Below, piece by piece: positions 16,289 to 24,229 of a stretch of DNA of 64,000 nt. Both the position numbers and the translations under genes were made by a program. The stretch spans positions 34,666-98,665 of the forward strand of contig JBBTBX010000001.1 in NCBI GenBank assembly GCA_038043465.1, read 5' to 3'. The notes beneath the pieces were generated by a model that saw nothing but the letters and a program-made list of their open reading frames with translations, was not told the origin of the DNA and did not search any database. Numbering within the stretch: the first letter of the stretch is position 1; each line of letters starts with the position of its first letter. The stretch is from SXRF01 sp038043465 (lineage in GTDB: Bacteria > Pseudomonadota > Alphaproteobacteria > Rickettsiales > SXRF01).

Positions 16289-16377
16289 TTGTCATACCGC
16301 ACTTGATGCGGTATCTGGAAAAAAAACCAAAGACGGAATTTGTTGCCCCAGACCCCGCAATAAATGCGGGGTGACAA
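16289..16377. repeat. composite TTGTCA...TGACAA palindromic element
   Basis: Outer arms TTGTCA/TGACAA, then TACCGCACTTGATGCGGTA, a TCTGG/CCAGA pair, and CCCCGCAATAAATGCGGGG. Two mini-hairpins within a larger inverted structure. The second half recurs at 51644-51672. It lies upstream of dgkA and downstream of the Ntn hydrolase gene. Confidence 0.8.
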
Positions 16378-16394
16378 GGGTGAGTGCGGAATTA

Positions 16395-17432
16395 TTATAT
16401 TTTATCTGGCAGATTGAATATCTCGGTTACGGCGGTTATGCCTTCAAAACCCTGCACGGAGAGTTTTCCGGTTGCTGCGTCAGCAATCAGGCACAGGCGG
16501 GTGAACGGGTTCAGGATAGGCGCGGTGAGCCATGAAAAATTAGAATTTATTTCATGTCCCTGTAATTTGCAGGCCTGTTGCCAACGACCTTCGCTATTGA
16601 AAAACGGGCGGGCGCGGAATTTATATGGTTTCTTATCTTTTTCCATTTCGCTTTGAAATTGGTTACTGGCAACTACTTGCTGGTCAGCTCCGATTTCACG
16701 GATTTCCGCCGAATCTTCGGTGCGTTCTATGACACAGCCTTCGCTGTATTTAAGTCCGGTGAGTATAAAGATGGCGGGAACGGCAATAGGAGTTTTTGCC
16801 AGCATTTCCTTCGCCGAATTATAATCAGATGCTTGCTCAAAAACCTGCCTCAGCAAATGGGCTGGTGGCAGGCCGGTTTGTGACTGTGCTGCTTTACGAT
16901 TTTTGAACCAATCGGCAATCATGTTCCTGCTATAGCGACGCATTGGCGCGAGGTTTAAGGCAGCACTGAAACGCCCAGGTGCCATGGCGTTGAATATGCC
17001 GGAAATGCCTGGCCAGGTTACGTTGTAAAAATCACCGGCCTTGCCCTCCTGCAAAACTACCATGACATGCTTGCCGAGCTTGGGGAATGGCCAATCTAAG
17101 ACCCGCATCAGGCTGACATTTTCATCGTTGCTATATGCGCCGCTGGTGCAGCCCCATTCATAGGATAGGTTGAGTGAATATATGCCGCGGATGCCGAGGA
17201 TGCTGTCGAATGATTCGATTTCATGCAGGAAAGGATTGCGCGTTCCCGTCAGCCATGCGTGTGATTTCTTATCAGCAAAAGGCAGGATGAGGCTGCTTGC
17301 CAGATGCGAAAAATAGCCATAGCTTTTGCGGGCTGCGAGCACCAGAGTCTTTGCCGTGTCCGGATAGGCGCGCAGCAGGTCAATGGGCGTTTTGCCGCGC
17401 AAATCGATGAAAGGAATTGTGTTTTTTATCAT
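16395..17432 (-). CDS. Ntn-hydrolase superfamily protein, acid-ceramidase / linear amide hydrolase type
   Basis: 345 residues, no signal peptide. The motif EWGCTSGAYSNDENVSLMRVLDWPF region (about residues 92-115) matches the CTS...R.LDW pattern of choloylglycine-hydrolase/acid-ceramidase-like enzymes, in which Cys becomes the N-terminal nucleophile after self-cleavage; here the Cys is internal (about residue 95). Such enzymes cut linear amide bonds. WPGISGIFNAMAPGRFSAALN and a later SEGCVIERTED support the fold. The substrate is unknown. It stands alone, with folE divergent upstream. Confidence 0.7.
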   Translation of the reverse strand: MIKNTIPFIDLRGKTPIDLLRAYPDTAKTLVLAARKSYGYFSHLASSLILPFADKKSHAWLTGTRNPFLHEIESFDSILGIRGIYSLNLSYEWGCTSGAYSNDENVSLMRVLDWPFPKLGKHVMVVLQEGKAGDFYNVTWPGISGIFNAMAPGRFSAALNLAPMRRYSRNMIADWFKNRKAAQSQTGLPPAHLLRQVFEQASDYNSAKEMLAKTPIAVPAIFILTGLKYSEGCVIERTEDSAEIREIGADQQVVASNQFQSEMEKDKKPYKFRARPFFNSEGRWQQACKLQGHEINSNFSWLTAPILNPFTRLCLIADAATGKLSVQGFEGITAVTEIFNLPDKI

Positions 17433-17439
17433 AAGTTTA

Positions 17440-17477
17440 GATGATAAGATTATTGGATGATAAGATTATTGGATGAT
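17440..17477. repeat. 16-bp tandem repeat (GATGATAAGATTATTG x2.4)
   Basis: Units 17440-17455 and 17456-17471 are identical, followed by a partial third. It lies in the divergent gap between the Ntn hydrolase and folE, so both promoters may overlap it. Confidence 0.8.
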
Positions 17478-17571
17478 TAGAATATTTCCAAGTTATAATA
17501 TTCGATTCCTTTTTGAAAGAAAATATTGTAAATCCATTCATCTTATTATCTTTTTATCTAAAAGGTTTTCC

Positions 17572-18162
17572 ATGCCAGAAAATATTATAAAATCACAAAA
17601 ACCCACACGCGAGCAGGCGGAAGAGGCGGTGCGGGTTTTGCTGCGCTGGGCGGGGGATGATCCGGCGCGTGAAGGTTTGCTGGATACGCCGAAGCGGGTG
17701 GTGAAATCGTATGAAGAATTATTCAACGGCTATGAAACTGACCCGCGCGAGATTCTGAACCGCACTTTTAAGGAAGTTGATGGCTATGATGAAATGGTGG
17801 TGCTGCGCGATATAAATTTTAATTCGCACTGCGAACATCACATGGTGCCGTTTACCGGCAAGGCGCATGTCGCTTATCTTCCCGGTTGCAAGGTTATTGG
17901 TCTTAGCAAGCTGGCGCGCCTTGTTGATATGTATGCTAATCGTTTGCAGATTCAGGAGAAACTAACTTCACAAATTGCTAATACCCTCAATGATATTTTA
18001 CAGCCGAAGGGTGTGGCGGTGGTGATTGAAGCAACGCATATGTGCATGACCATGCGCGGGGTGCGTAAACACGGGACAGTGATGCAGACCAGCAAATTAC
18101 TTGGCTTGTTCAAGAGCGACCCGCGTACGCGTCAGGAATTTTTTAGTTTACTTAAGAGCTAG
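17572..18162 (+). CDS. folE: GTP cyclohydrolase I
   Basis: 196 residues from ATG 17572 (MPENIIKSQKP), with AAAGG upstream; longer in-frame starts add a non-conserved hydrophobic leader. Converts GTP to dihydroneopterin triphosphate. Zinc ligands are visible in HCEHHMVPF and HMCMTMRGV; AYLPGCKVIGLSKLARLV and the C-terminal TRQEFFSLL complete the family pattern. It is followed by a word-type hairpin, then apaG. Confidence 0.96.
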   Translation: MPENIIKSQKPTREQAEEAVRVLLRWAGDDPAREGLLDTPKRVVKSYEELFNGYETDPREILNRTFKEVDGYDEMVVLRDINFNSHCEHHMVPFTGKAHVAYLPGCKVIGLSKLARLVDMYANRLQIQEKLTSQIANTLNDILQPKGVAVVIEATHMCMTMRGVRKHGTVMQTSKLLGLFKSDPRTRQEFFSLLKS

Positions 18163-18238
18163 TGAATAGTGGACAGTGGTTGGTGATTGGTGTAATCCAA
18201 ATTAATCACAAACCACTAATCACCAACTACTAATCACC
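18163..18238. repeat. word-type hairpin between folE and apaG
   Basis: Left arm of tandem words AGTGGACAGTGGTTGGTGATTGGTG; right arm AATCACAAACCACTAATCACCAACTACTAATCACC; about 12 bases of loop. It begins directly after the folE stop and its right arm touches the apaG ATG, leaving no ordinary Shine-Dalgarno. It may terminate folE transcription and influence apaG initiation. Confidence 0.75.
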
Positions 18239-18631
18239 ATGTACAGCCAGACTACGAGAAATATTAAAGTTACGGTTTATCCGGCTTATCTTGATTTGCA
18301 ATCAGATCCTGAGGCGCGTCACTATGTCTGGGCTTATTCTGTCCAGCTTGATAATATCGGTGAAGAAAAAGTGCAGCTGCTTAATCGCCGCTGGCATATC
18401 ACTGACGCGACAGGAGCAGTGCAGGAGGTGCGCGGGACAGGGGTGATTGGTGAACAGCCGGTTCTGGAGCCGGGTGATACGTTCCGCTATACTAGCGGCG
18501 CGGCGTTGCGTACCACTTCCGGAATAATGACCGGCGAATATGAAATGGAAACGGAATTTAAAGAACGTTTCCTGATAAAGATACCGGTGTTTTCACTGGA
18601 TAGCCCAGAACAGATGAAAAGACCTAATTGA
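18239..18631 (+). CDS. apaG: ApaG domain protein
   Basis: 130 residues covering the whole ApaG/CorD fold: NIKVTVYPAYLDLQSDPE, HYVWAYSVQLDN, VQLLNRRWHITDA, VRGTGVIGEQPVLEPGD, FRYTSGAALRT and GEYEM. Function of the family is unsettled (divalent-cation or nucleotide-related). The ATG directly follows the right arm of a hairpin. Confidence 0.93.
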   Translation: MYSQTTRNIKVTVYPAYLDLQSDPEARHYVWAYSVQLDNIGEEKVQLLNRRWHITDATGAVQEVRGTGVIGEQPVLEPGDTFRYTSGAALRTTSGIMTGEYEMETEFKERFLIKIPVFSLDSPEQMKRPN

Positions 18632-18661
18632 GTTTTGAGTGCTGAGTTTTGAGTTTAGAAA

Positions 18662-18826
18662 ATGAGAAGTCGAGAAGGCGAGAATAAATGGCTTAAGGCA
18701 GAGATTGAAAAGGGCATGGATGATATTGCTGCTGGTAGGGTGCTTGATGGGAAAGTGGTTTTAGCAGAGTTAAAAACAAAAGCCCTACTTTCTTGCGGGA
18801 GAGGCAAAAAAGGGAGGATTACTTGA
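18662..18826 (+). CDS. ParD-like antitoxin remnant coupled to fliB
   Basis: 54 codons: MRSREGENKWLKAEIEKGMD then DIAAGRVLDGKVVLAELKTK. The middle (WLKAEIEKGMDDIAAGRV) is the typical C-terminal half of a ParD/CopG antitoxin; the N-terminal DNA-binding half is missing and the extreme C-terminus is unrelated. It follows a GAGTGCTGAGTTTTGAGT word repeat. Its TGA overlaps the TTG start of fliB (TTGA), so it may act as a leader peptide for fliB. No toxin follows. Confidence 0.55.
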   Translation: MRSREGENKWLKAEIEKGMDDIAAGRVLDGKVVLAELKTKALLSCGRGKKGRIT

Positions 18827-19995
18827 CCACACAACTTCGTACAAAATTGGTTTCTGAATTTGTCTGCACTACGGACAAATGTCCGGACACGTGCTGCAAA
18901 CACTGGTCGATGCAGATGGACTTAGTGACCTATGAGAAATACAAAAAAGATGCGCCGGAGTTGCTTGATGCGGTTGAGGAAGATTATGACCAAACATTTA
19001 TAATGAAGAAAGATACGCAAACTGGTTATTGCGTGAAATTTGATGGTGGGAAATGTGGTGTCCATATTAAATATGGCGAGAAATTTTTAGGTGATGCTTG
19101 CTATTCCTATCCGCGCATTACACGGGCTGCGGGTGAGATGAATATCATAACTGCTACTATGTCATGTCCGGAAATTGCGAGGATCGCGCTCTATGGCGAA
19201 AATCCATTTGCTATTGAAGAGGCGATTCCTTCGCGCGTGCCGCAGGAAATAAAAAATATTCTGGCAGATGGTTTATCGCGCGAAGATGCGCTTAATATCC
19301 ATAAATTATTTATCGCTGCTACGGAAGATGAGGCGGCAAGCGCGGAACAGATTTTTGCGCGTATCAGCAGCGCATCACGTTCGCTGACAAGGATGGAAAA
19401 AAAAGGTTGGCTGGGAGCTGCTTCAATGTATTTACGGTTGGCGGATAGTTCGCTGCCTGCGCCAGAGAAAAATATAAATGATCCATTTAATTTACTGCAC
19501 TCATTATGTGGTTTGGTTGTTGCTTCCAAAAAAAATATACCACCGCGTTTGCAACAAACTATTTCAGAGATGGAAAAAGCTTTGCGCGTAAAACTGGATT
19601 GGGAAAATGTTTTGATTCACACCAGTGATGAAAGTTTGGATGCTTATAATAATTTGCAGGCATTATGGAAAAATGAAATGCAGGAAACTTATACGCCACT
19701 TTTAAAGCGGTGGCTGGGGGCGCAAATTTCTGCGTCACTATATCCTTTTGCTGGTCTGGGAGGAAATTTACCGGAACGCATTACTATCATCGGAGTGCGG
19801 TTGGCAATTTTAAAGCTTGCATTAATGTCAATATATAGTATCAATGATGGAAAGTTACATCAAGATGATGTGATTAGGGTGGTTCAGAGTCTGTCGCGCT
19901 TCTTAGAGCATCTGGCTGACCCGAGCTTTTCTCTACGGATATATGAAGAGACCGGCTGGAATAAGGAAAACCGCCTGCTTGGTTTGCTTTTCTGA
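18823..19995 (+). CDS. fliB: flagellin lysine-N-methylase
   Basis: 390 residues from TTG 18823, which has an excellent GGGAGGA 5 bases upstream; longer versions enter the ParD remnant. The cysteine pattern FVCTTDKCPDTCCKHWSMQMD near the N-terminus, GYCVKFDGGKCGVH, and GDACYSYPRI with TATMSCPEIA are those of FliB, a Fe-S protein that methylates lysines of flagellin. It sits directly upstream of the flagellin gene, which supports the assignment. No obvious promoter between it and the ParD remnant. Confidence 0.9.
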   Translation: MTTQLRTKLVSEFVCTTDKCPDTCCKHWSMQMDLVTYEKYKKDAPELLDAVEEDYDQTFIMKKDTQTGYCVKFDGGKCGVHIKYGEKFLGDACYSYPRITRAAGEMNIITATMSCPEIARIALYGENPFAIEEAIPSRVPQEIKNILADGLSREDALNIHKLFIAATEDEAASAEQIFARISSASRSLTRMEKKGWLGAASMYLRLADSSLPAPEKNINDPFNLLHSLCGLVVASKKNIPPRLQQTISEMEKALRVKLDWENVLIHTSDESLDAYNNLQALWKNEMQETYTPLLKRWLGAQISASLYPFAGLGGNLPERITIIGVRLAILKLALMSIYSINDGKLHQDDVIRVVQSLSRFLEHLADPSFSLRIYEETGWNKENRLLGLLF

Positions 19996-20140
19996 TAAAA
20001 AAACAAAAAATATCTGCCTCGTTAACCTATTATTAATGATGTTTGTTGATAATGGGTTTATGTGTGGTCAGTTTGGCTGCATGGTTAACCGGAGCAATTA
20101 GCTCCTTTATAAACTTTAACGTCCAAGTAGGAGAAAAATC

Positions 20141-23100
20141 ATGGCTAATTCAATTAATACCAATATTTCTGCGTATTTCGCGCAGGCAAATATTGGAGCA
20201 GCTTCAGCATCATCTTCATCTTCAGTATCGCGTCTTTCCAGCGGTAACCGTATCGTGAAAGCGTCTGACGACGTAGCTGCTCTTTCAACTGGTACATCAC
20301 TCAAAACACAGGTATTGGCACTTAGAACTGCTCTTACCAACGCTTCGCAAGGTACATCGCTGCTTCAGGTAGCTGACGGCGCGCTTTCGCAAGTAACAGA
20401 AATTCTTCAACGTCAGAAAGCTATTTCACTACAAGCTGGTTCCGGTTCATTAACCGATACTGACCGTGGTTATCTTGATCAGGAATTCCAGGCTCTCTCA
20501 ACCGAAATAGATCGTCTGACCGGAGCTACAAACTTCAACGGCGTGAAACTTCTGAACGGTTCTCTTTCAACTACTGCTGCTGTTGCTGAAGTTGAGACTG
20601 CTGCAACTAAAGGCTCTCTAAGTCTTAACTTCGGTGCTAGCAATATTCTGGTTGGTGAAGTTGTTACCATTAACGGTACTACTCTTACCGCTGTTGCTTC
20701 TGGCGCAACCGGCGCGCAGTTCAACCTTGGTGCTAACATCACGGAAACAGTTTCAAACCTTGCAGATCGTTTGAATACCCTTGCCGACAGCACTACCTAT
20801 AACACTACTCTTGGTGAAGCTATTTATTCTGCTGCTGGCTCAACCCTTACTGCTACAGCTCGTGCTGGTGGTGCGTTAAGTAATGCTTTCCGTTTGGATA
20901 ACACCCCTCCTGCTGCTATAACCGCTATACCAATTGGTGATGTTGACACAACCAACGGTTCTGCGAGCGTTGTTGTTACTATGGCTAACTCATATGCTGT
21001 TGGACAACGGGTTATCATCAACCTTGGTACTGATGCTGCTATCGGTGGTATTGCTCATACTGCTCTGCGTGGTGTTATTACCGCTGCAACCGGTGCTTCA
21101 TTTACCTTCACTGCTCAGGCAACTGCAACTGCAACTGCTGCTAACGCTACTGCTGCAACTGCGATTCTTGATGCTGCTAACACTTTTAACGAAGCTACAG
21201 TTACTGGTGGAAGCCAAGCAAGTTATTTCAACCTGTTTGCAACAACTACTGGGTTTACCAGTGCTACCACTGTAATTTCTGCTGCAACTTCTACTGCGGC
21301 GTTGCCATTCCAGGATGGTAATACCTTTACCGCTACAGTAAACGGTACATCTCATACACTTCATACTTTTGCAGCAAGTGATACGCTGAAAGGTTTGGTG
21401 GATGGTATTAATGCCAGCTCTCCAACAACTGGTTTTTCTGCTTCTTTAATTATGGATTCTAACAATCGTTACAATATCCGTATTAAAGCTGAAGGCAATA
21501 CTGGCCCAATTTTAATTAACGGTGGTACAAATTACTATGCGACAGGCGCGTCTACCAATCTGTTGACTGGTGATAACCTTTCCACACTTGATACAATTGG
21601 TAACTCTACCGCAGCCCAGTTCTCTGGTAAGAGCATTATCTCCAGCGGTTACACTGACCTGGTTGGTGCTGCTGGTGCAGTTACCATTACTGCTGCTACT
21701 CAGGCTGCAACTGTAATCGGTGCTACTGCTGCCGCTCCGTTCGTGGTTGGTGAGAATGTCAGTGTTACCATAAATGGTGAAAGCAAAATTCTGCATACAT
21801 TTGTGGCTGCTGATACTCTGGCAACAGTTATAGCTAGCATCAACGCTAAAACTGCAGACACTGGCGTTTACGCTGCTGTATTATCGGATGCCGATGGTCT
21901 GGCTGCTTACAACATTAGGCTGTATACAACTGCACCTACTCCAGCAACTGATCAGTTCCTAGTAGAAGCTGGTATTGGGTCTTCTCTGGCTTCCAGCACT
22001 CTTACCACCTTAACTACTACCAATGGTGGCTTGTCACGAGTTACTACAGCTACCATGCAAGGTGGTGTTGATGACGGTATTGGTAAAGGTAATACTAATG
22101 CTACCGGTTCGGTTGGTGACTCTATCCTGCAGAGTCTTGGTACAACTAAAGCCAATGCTTCTTTATTGTTTACTGCAATCCCAACGGCGAATGATTCTAT
22201 CACCGTAGGTGGTCAGTTATTCTACTTTACCTCTAACACGACCGCAGCTCCTAATGAGATCCTGATTGGTTCTACTGTTCAGGAAACCATTAATAACACT
22301 GTATCTGCACTACATAATTATGTAGAAAATGGTCATGCTATCGGTACTGCAGCTTATGAGCTTAACCAGATTGATATTTCAGCTACTGCAAATTCTTTGG
22401 TGTTTACCGCTAAAGCTATGGGTACTGTAAAAACTCTTACTGGTGGCACTTCTGCGATTGCAGAATCATCTACTAACATTGCGCTGGTAGGTGGCAACCT
22501 TAATAACGGTTCTACTAACTATGGTGTGGACGTTACTGGTATAGCTAATTCTGCTTTTACTGGTTCTATAAGTGGATTTACTGCTACTTATACCGGCACA
22601 ACTGATACTATTGACCTGTCAGTGAAAATTGGTGATTTCACTTACACTGCTCAGGATGTTGATGCTACTGTAACCAGCGATACCCGTATCCGTTTATATT
22701 CTGATACAGTTGCTGGTAAAAACGGTGGTTTCTTTGACATACAACTTAAAGCTAACCAGGTTAACTCGTTTACTAACCAGGCTGGTGCGGATGCGGTTGC
22801 GGCTCGCCTCGATGGTGCTTTCAGCAGCTTGAATTTCTTACAAAACCGTAATATTTCAAGCTATACTGGTTCTGGAAGTATCACTTCTGGTGGTTCTGTA
22901 ATTGGTTCACTTCAAGGAAGTAAGGTAACTGCGCAACTGAAGGAGTTTGAAAATGTAAACCTGTCAGATGTAAAAGTTGTTGCTCCATCAGGAAGCAACA
23001 CCGATGTCAGGATTACTCTTACCATCAGCGGTGTTGATTACTCTACCGCTTCTGGTATTGGCAGCGAGCTTGGTGCTAACCAGACCTACAAGCTGGTAAG

Positions 23101-23623
23101 CTCTGAAGATCCTAATCAATTTGTAAACTTTACCACTGGTAATACTACAATTGATATAGATTCTTCTGAGAAAGCCCTTGCTGTACAGGCTGCCCTCAAG
23201 ACTGCGTTTGGTGCAACCGCCGGTTCATCTTCGCTGTCCTTCCAAGTTGGATCTTCTTCAAGTGATACTCTCGAAGTAAGTATCGGTAGTGCGCAGACTT
23301 CTTCACTGTATGCGGGTAAAACGTTGAACGTATTGAGTCAGGAAGACGCTATTATAGCTGGCGACCAGCTTGATATAGCACTGGCAACAGTGACTTCACT
23401 ACGTGCATCGGTTGGTGCGCTTCAGTCACGATTCAACTTTGCTGCAGCTAACATCCAGATTGCGGTTCAAAATCAGGATGCTGCTCGTGGTGAACTATTG
23501 GATACTGACGTTGCGACAGAATCAACAGCGTTTGCTACTTCGCAGGTTAAGCTACAGGCTGGTATCTCAGTACTAGCTCAGGCTAACCAGCAGTTGCAGA
23601 ACTTGTTGAAACTGATTCAGTAG
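20141..23623 (+). CDS. fliC: giant flagellin
   Basis: 1160 residues against 270-500 usual. N-terminal D0/D1 about 1-145 (NTNISAYFAQANI, VSRLSSGNRIVKASDDVAAL, TEIDRLTGATNFNG) and C-terminal D1/D0 about 1065-1160 (QDAARGELLDTDVATES, QANQQLQNLLKLI) are well conserved. About 900 residues of Ala/Thr/Gly-rich beta insert lie between, with Flagellin-IN-like repeats near 385-467 and 530-610, and a module near 267-345 that resembles three modules in FlgE. AGGAG precedes the ATG. A GTTGATAA at 20045 resembles a sigma-28 -10 but lacks a good -35. FliB probably methylates this protein. Confidence 0.95.
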   Translation: MANSINTNISAYFAQANIGAASASSSSSVSRLSSGNRIVKASDDVAALSTGTSLKTQVLALRTALTNASQGTSLLQVADGALSQVTEILQRQKAISLQAGSGSLTDTDRGYLDQEFQALSTEIDRLTGATNFNGVKLLNGSLSTTAAVAEVETAATKGSLSLNFGASNILVGEVVTINGTTLTAVASGATGAQFNLGANITETVSNLADRLNTLADSTTYNTTLGEAIYSAAGSTLTATARAGGALSNAFRLDNTPPAAITAIPIGDVDTTNGSASVVVTMANSYAVGQRVIINLGTDAAIGGIAHTALRGVITAATGASFTFTAQATATATAANATAATAILDAANTFNEATVTGGSQASYFNLFATTTGFTSATTVISAATSTAALPFQDGNTFTATVNGTSHTLHTFAASDTLKGLVDGINASSPTTGFSASLIMDSNNRYNIRIKAEGNTGPILINGGTNYYATGASTNLLTGDNLSTLDTIGNSTAAQFSGKSIISSGYTDLVGAAGAVTITAATQAATVIGATAAAPFVVGENVSVTINGESKILHTFVAADTLATVIASINAKTADTGVYAAVLSDADGLAAYNIRLYTTAPTPATDQFLVEAGIGSSLASSTLTTLTTTNGGLSRVTTATMQGGVDDGIGKGNTNATGSVGDSILQSLGTTKANASLLFTAIPTANDSITVGGQLFYFTSNTTAAPNEILIGSTVQETINNTVSALHNYVENGHAIGTAAYELNQIDISATANSLVFTAKAMGTVKTLTGGTSAIAESSTNIALVGGNLNNGSTNYGVDVTGIANSAFTGSISGFTATYTGTTDTIDLSVKIGDFTYTAQDVDATVTSDTRIRLYSDTVAGKNGGFFDIQLKANQVNSFTNQAGADAVAARLDGAFSSLNFLQNRNISSYTGSGSITSGGSVIGSLQGSKVTAQLKEFENVNLSDVKVVAPSGSNTDVRITLTISGVDYSTASGIGSELGANQTYKLVSSEDPNQFVNFTTGNTTIDIDSSEKALAVQAALKTAFGATAGSSSLSFQVGSSSSDTLEVSIGSAQTSSLYAGKTLNVLSQEDAIIAGDQLDIALATVTSLRASVGALQSRFNFAAANIQIAVQNQDAARGELLDTDVATESTAFATSQVKLQAGISVLAQANQQLQNLLKLIQ

Positions 23624-23640
23624 TTTATTAATTTAGGAAA

Positions 23641-23667
23641 GGCTCGGGGTGGTTAACACTCCGAGCC
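23641..23667. terminator. strong hairpin between fliC and flaG
   Basis: GGCTCGGGGTG, loop GTTAA, CACTCCGAGCC: an 11-bp stem with one G-U. No U-tract follows, so it may be a 3' stabiliser or partial terminator that sets flagellin mRNA apart from flaG rather than a simple terminator. Confidence 0.6.
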
Positions 23668-23683
23668 AATCTTAGGAGGTTAT

Positions 23684-24046
23684 ATGAACAATTTAGGAAT
23701 AACATCACCGCCCATTGTAATAAAACCTGTAGTTTCTATGCCAAGTCCGGCGCCCGTGGCTAGTAAGTCCGAGGTGCCTTTTGTGTCAATAGGATCTGGT
23801 AGTACCGGCTTTGACGAGCAGGTTGCACAGCAACAAAGGTTCCAGGCGGTTCAGCGCATTTCTCAGAAAATGACTGATCCATATGTGGTAAGTGACAGAA
23901 CTTTCACTATTTTTAAAGACGCTACCGGACAATACATTACCAGATTCACCAGTTTGCGTGATGGTAAGGTAACTTATATTCCTGAGCCGAATTTGTTCAG
24001 GATGGGTGGCGAAAGTGAAAAAGTATCGTTTAATTTGAAGGTTTGA
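23684..24046 (+). CDS. flaG: FlaG-family protein
   Basis: 120 residues, preceded by TTAGGAGGTTAT. The N-terminal half is Pro/Ser-rich and unstructured; residues about 70-112 (RTFTIFKDATGQYITRF, SLRDGKVTYIPEPNLFRM) fit the FlaG C-terminal beta fold. FlaG affects filament length or stability in other bacteria. Position between fliC and fliD agrees with the assignment. Confidence 0.75.
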   Translation: MNNLGITSPPIVIKPVVSMPSPAPVASKSEVPFVSIGSGSTGFDEQVAQQQRFQAVQRISQKMTDPYVVSDRTFTIFKDATGQYITRFTSLRDGKVTYIPEPNLFRMGGESEKVSFNLKV

Positions 24047-24085
24047 TACAACTTTAAGTTGCTAGTTGCCAGGTGATAAAGGTTC

Positions 24086-24101
24086 AGGCATAATTTTTGC
24101 A
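24086..24101 (+). promoter_or_regulatory. sigma-54 promoter candidate for fliD
   Basis: AGGCATAATTTTTGCA: GG at 24087-24088 and GC at 24099-24100, exactly ten bases apart as sigma-54 requires, with GGCAY and TTTGCA contexts close to consensus. It lies 129 bases upstream of the fliD ATG. Confidence 0.6.
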
Positions 24102-24229
24102 TAGAATTTGTACAGGGTTTGCATAGGGTTTGTTTGGGTTTTGTAAATATAATATTGCAAATTGCTTGGTACTTTAAATTCACGACAGCGTTTAATAAAG
24201 CTGGGCTGGGATAGTCGAAAGGAAGTTTT

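Noticed and set aside
20045..20052. GTTGATAA as a sigma-28 -10 box for the flagellin gene
   Set aside because: Only six of eight bases match GCCGATAA and no -35 box lies at the right distance.
21110..21180. GCAACTGCAACTGCTGCTAAC runs in fliC as a CRISPR or microsatellite
   Set aside because: They are Ala/Thr codon repeats inside a coding region without spacers.
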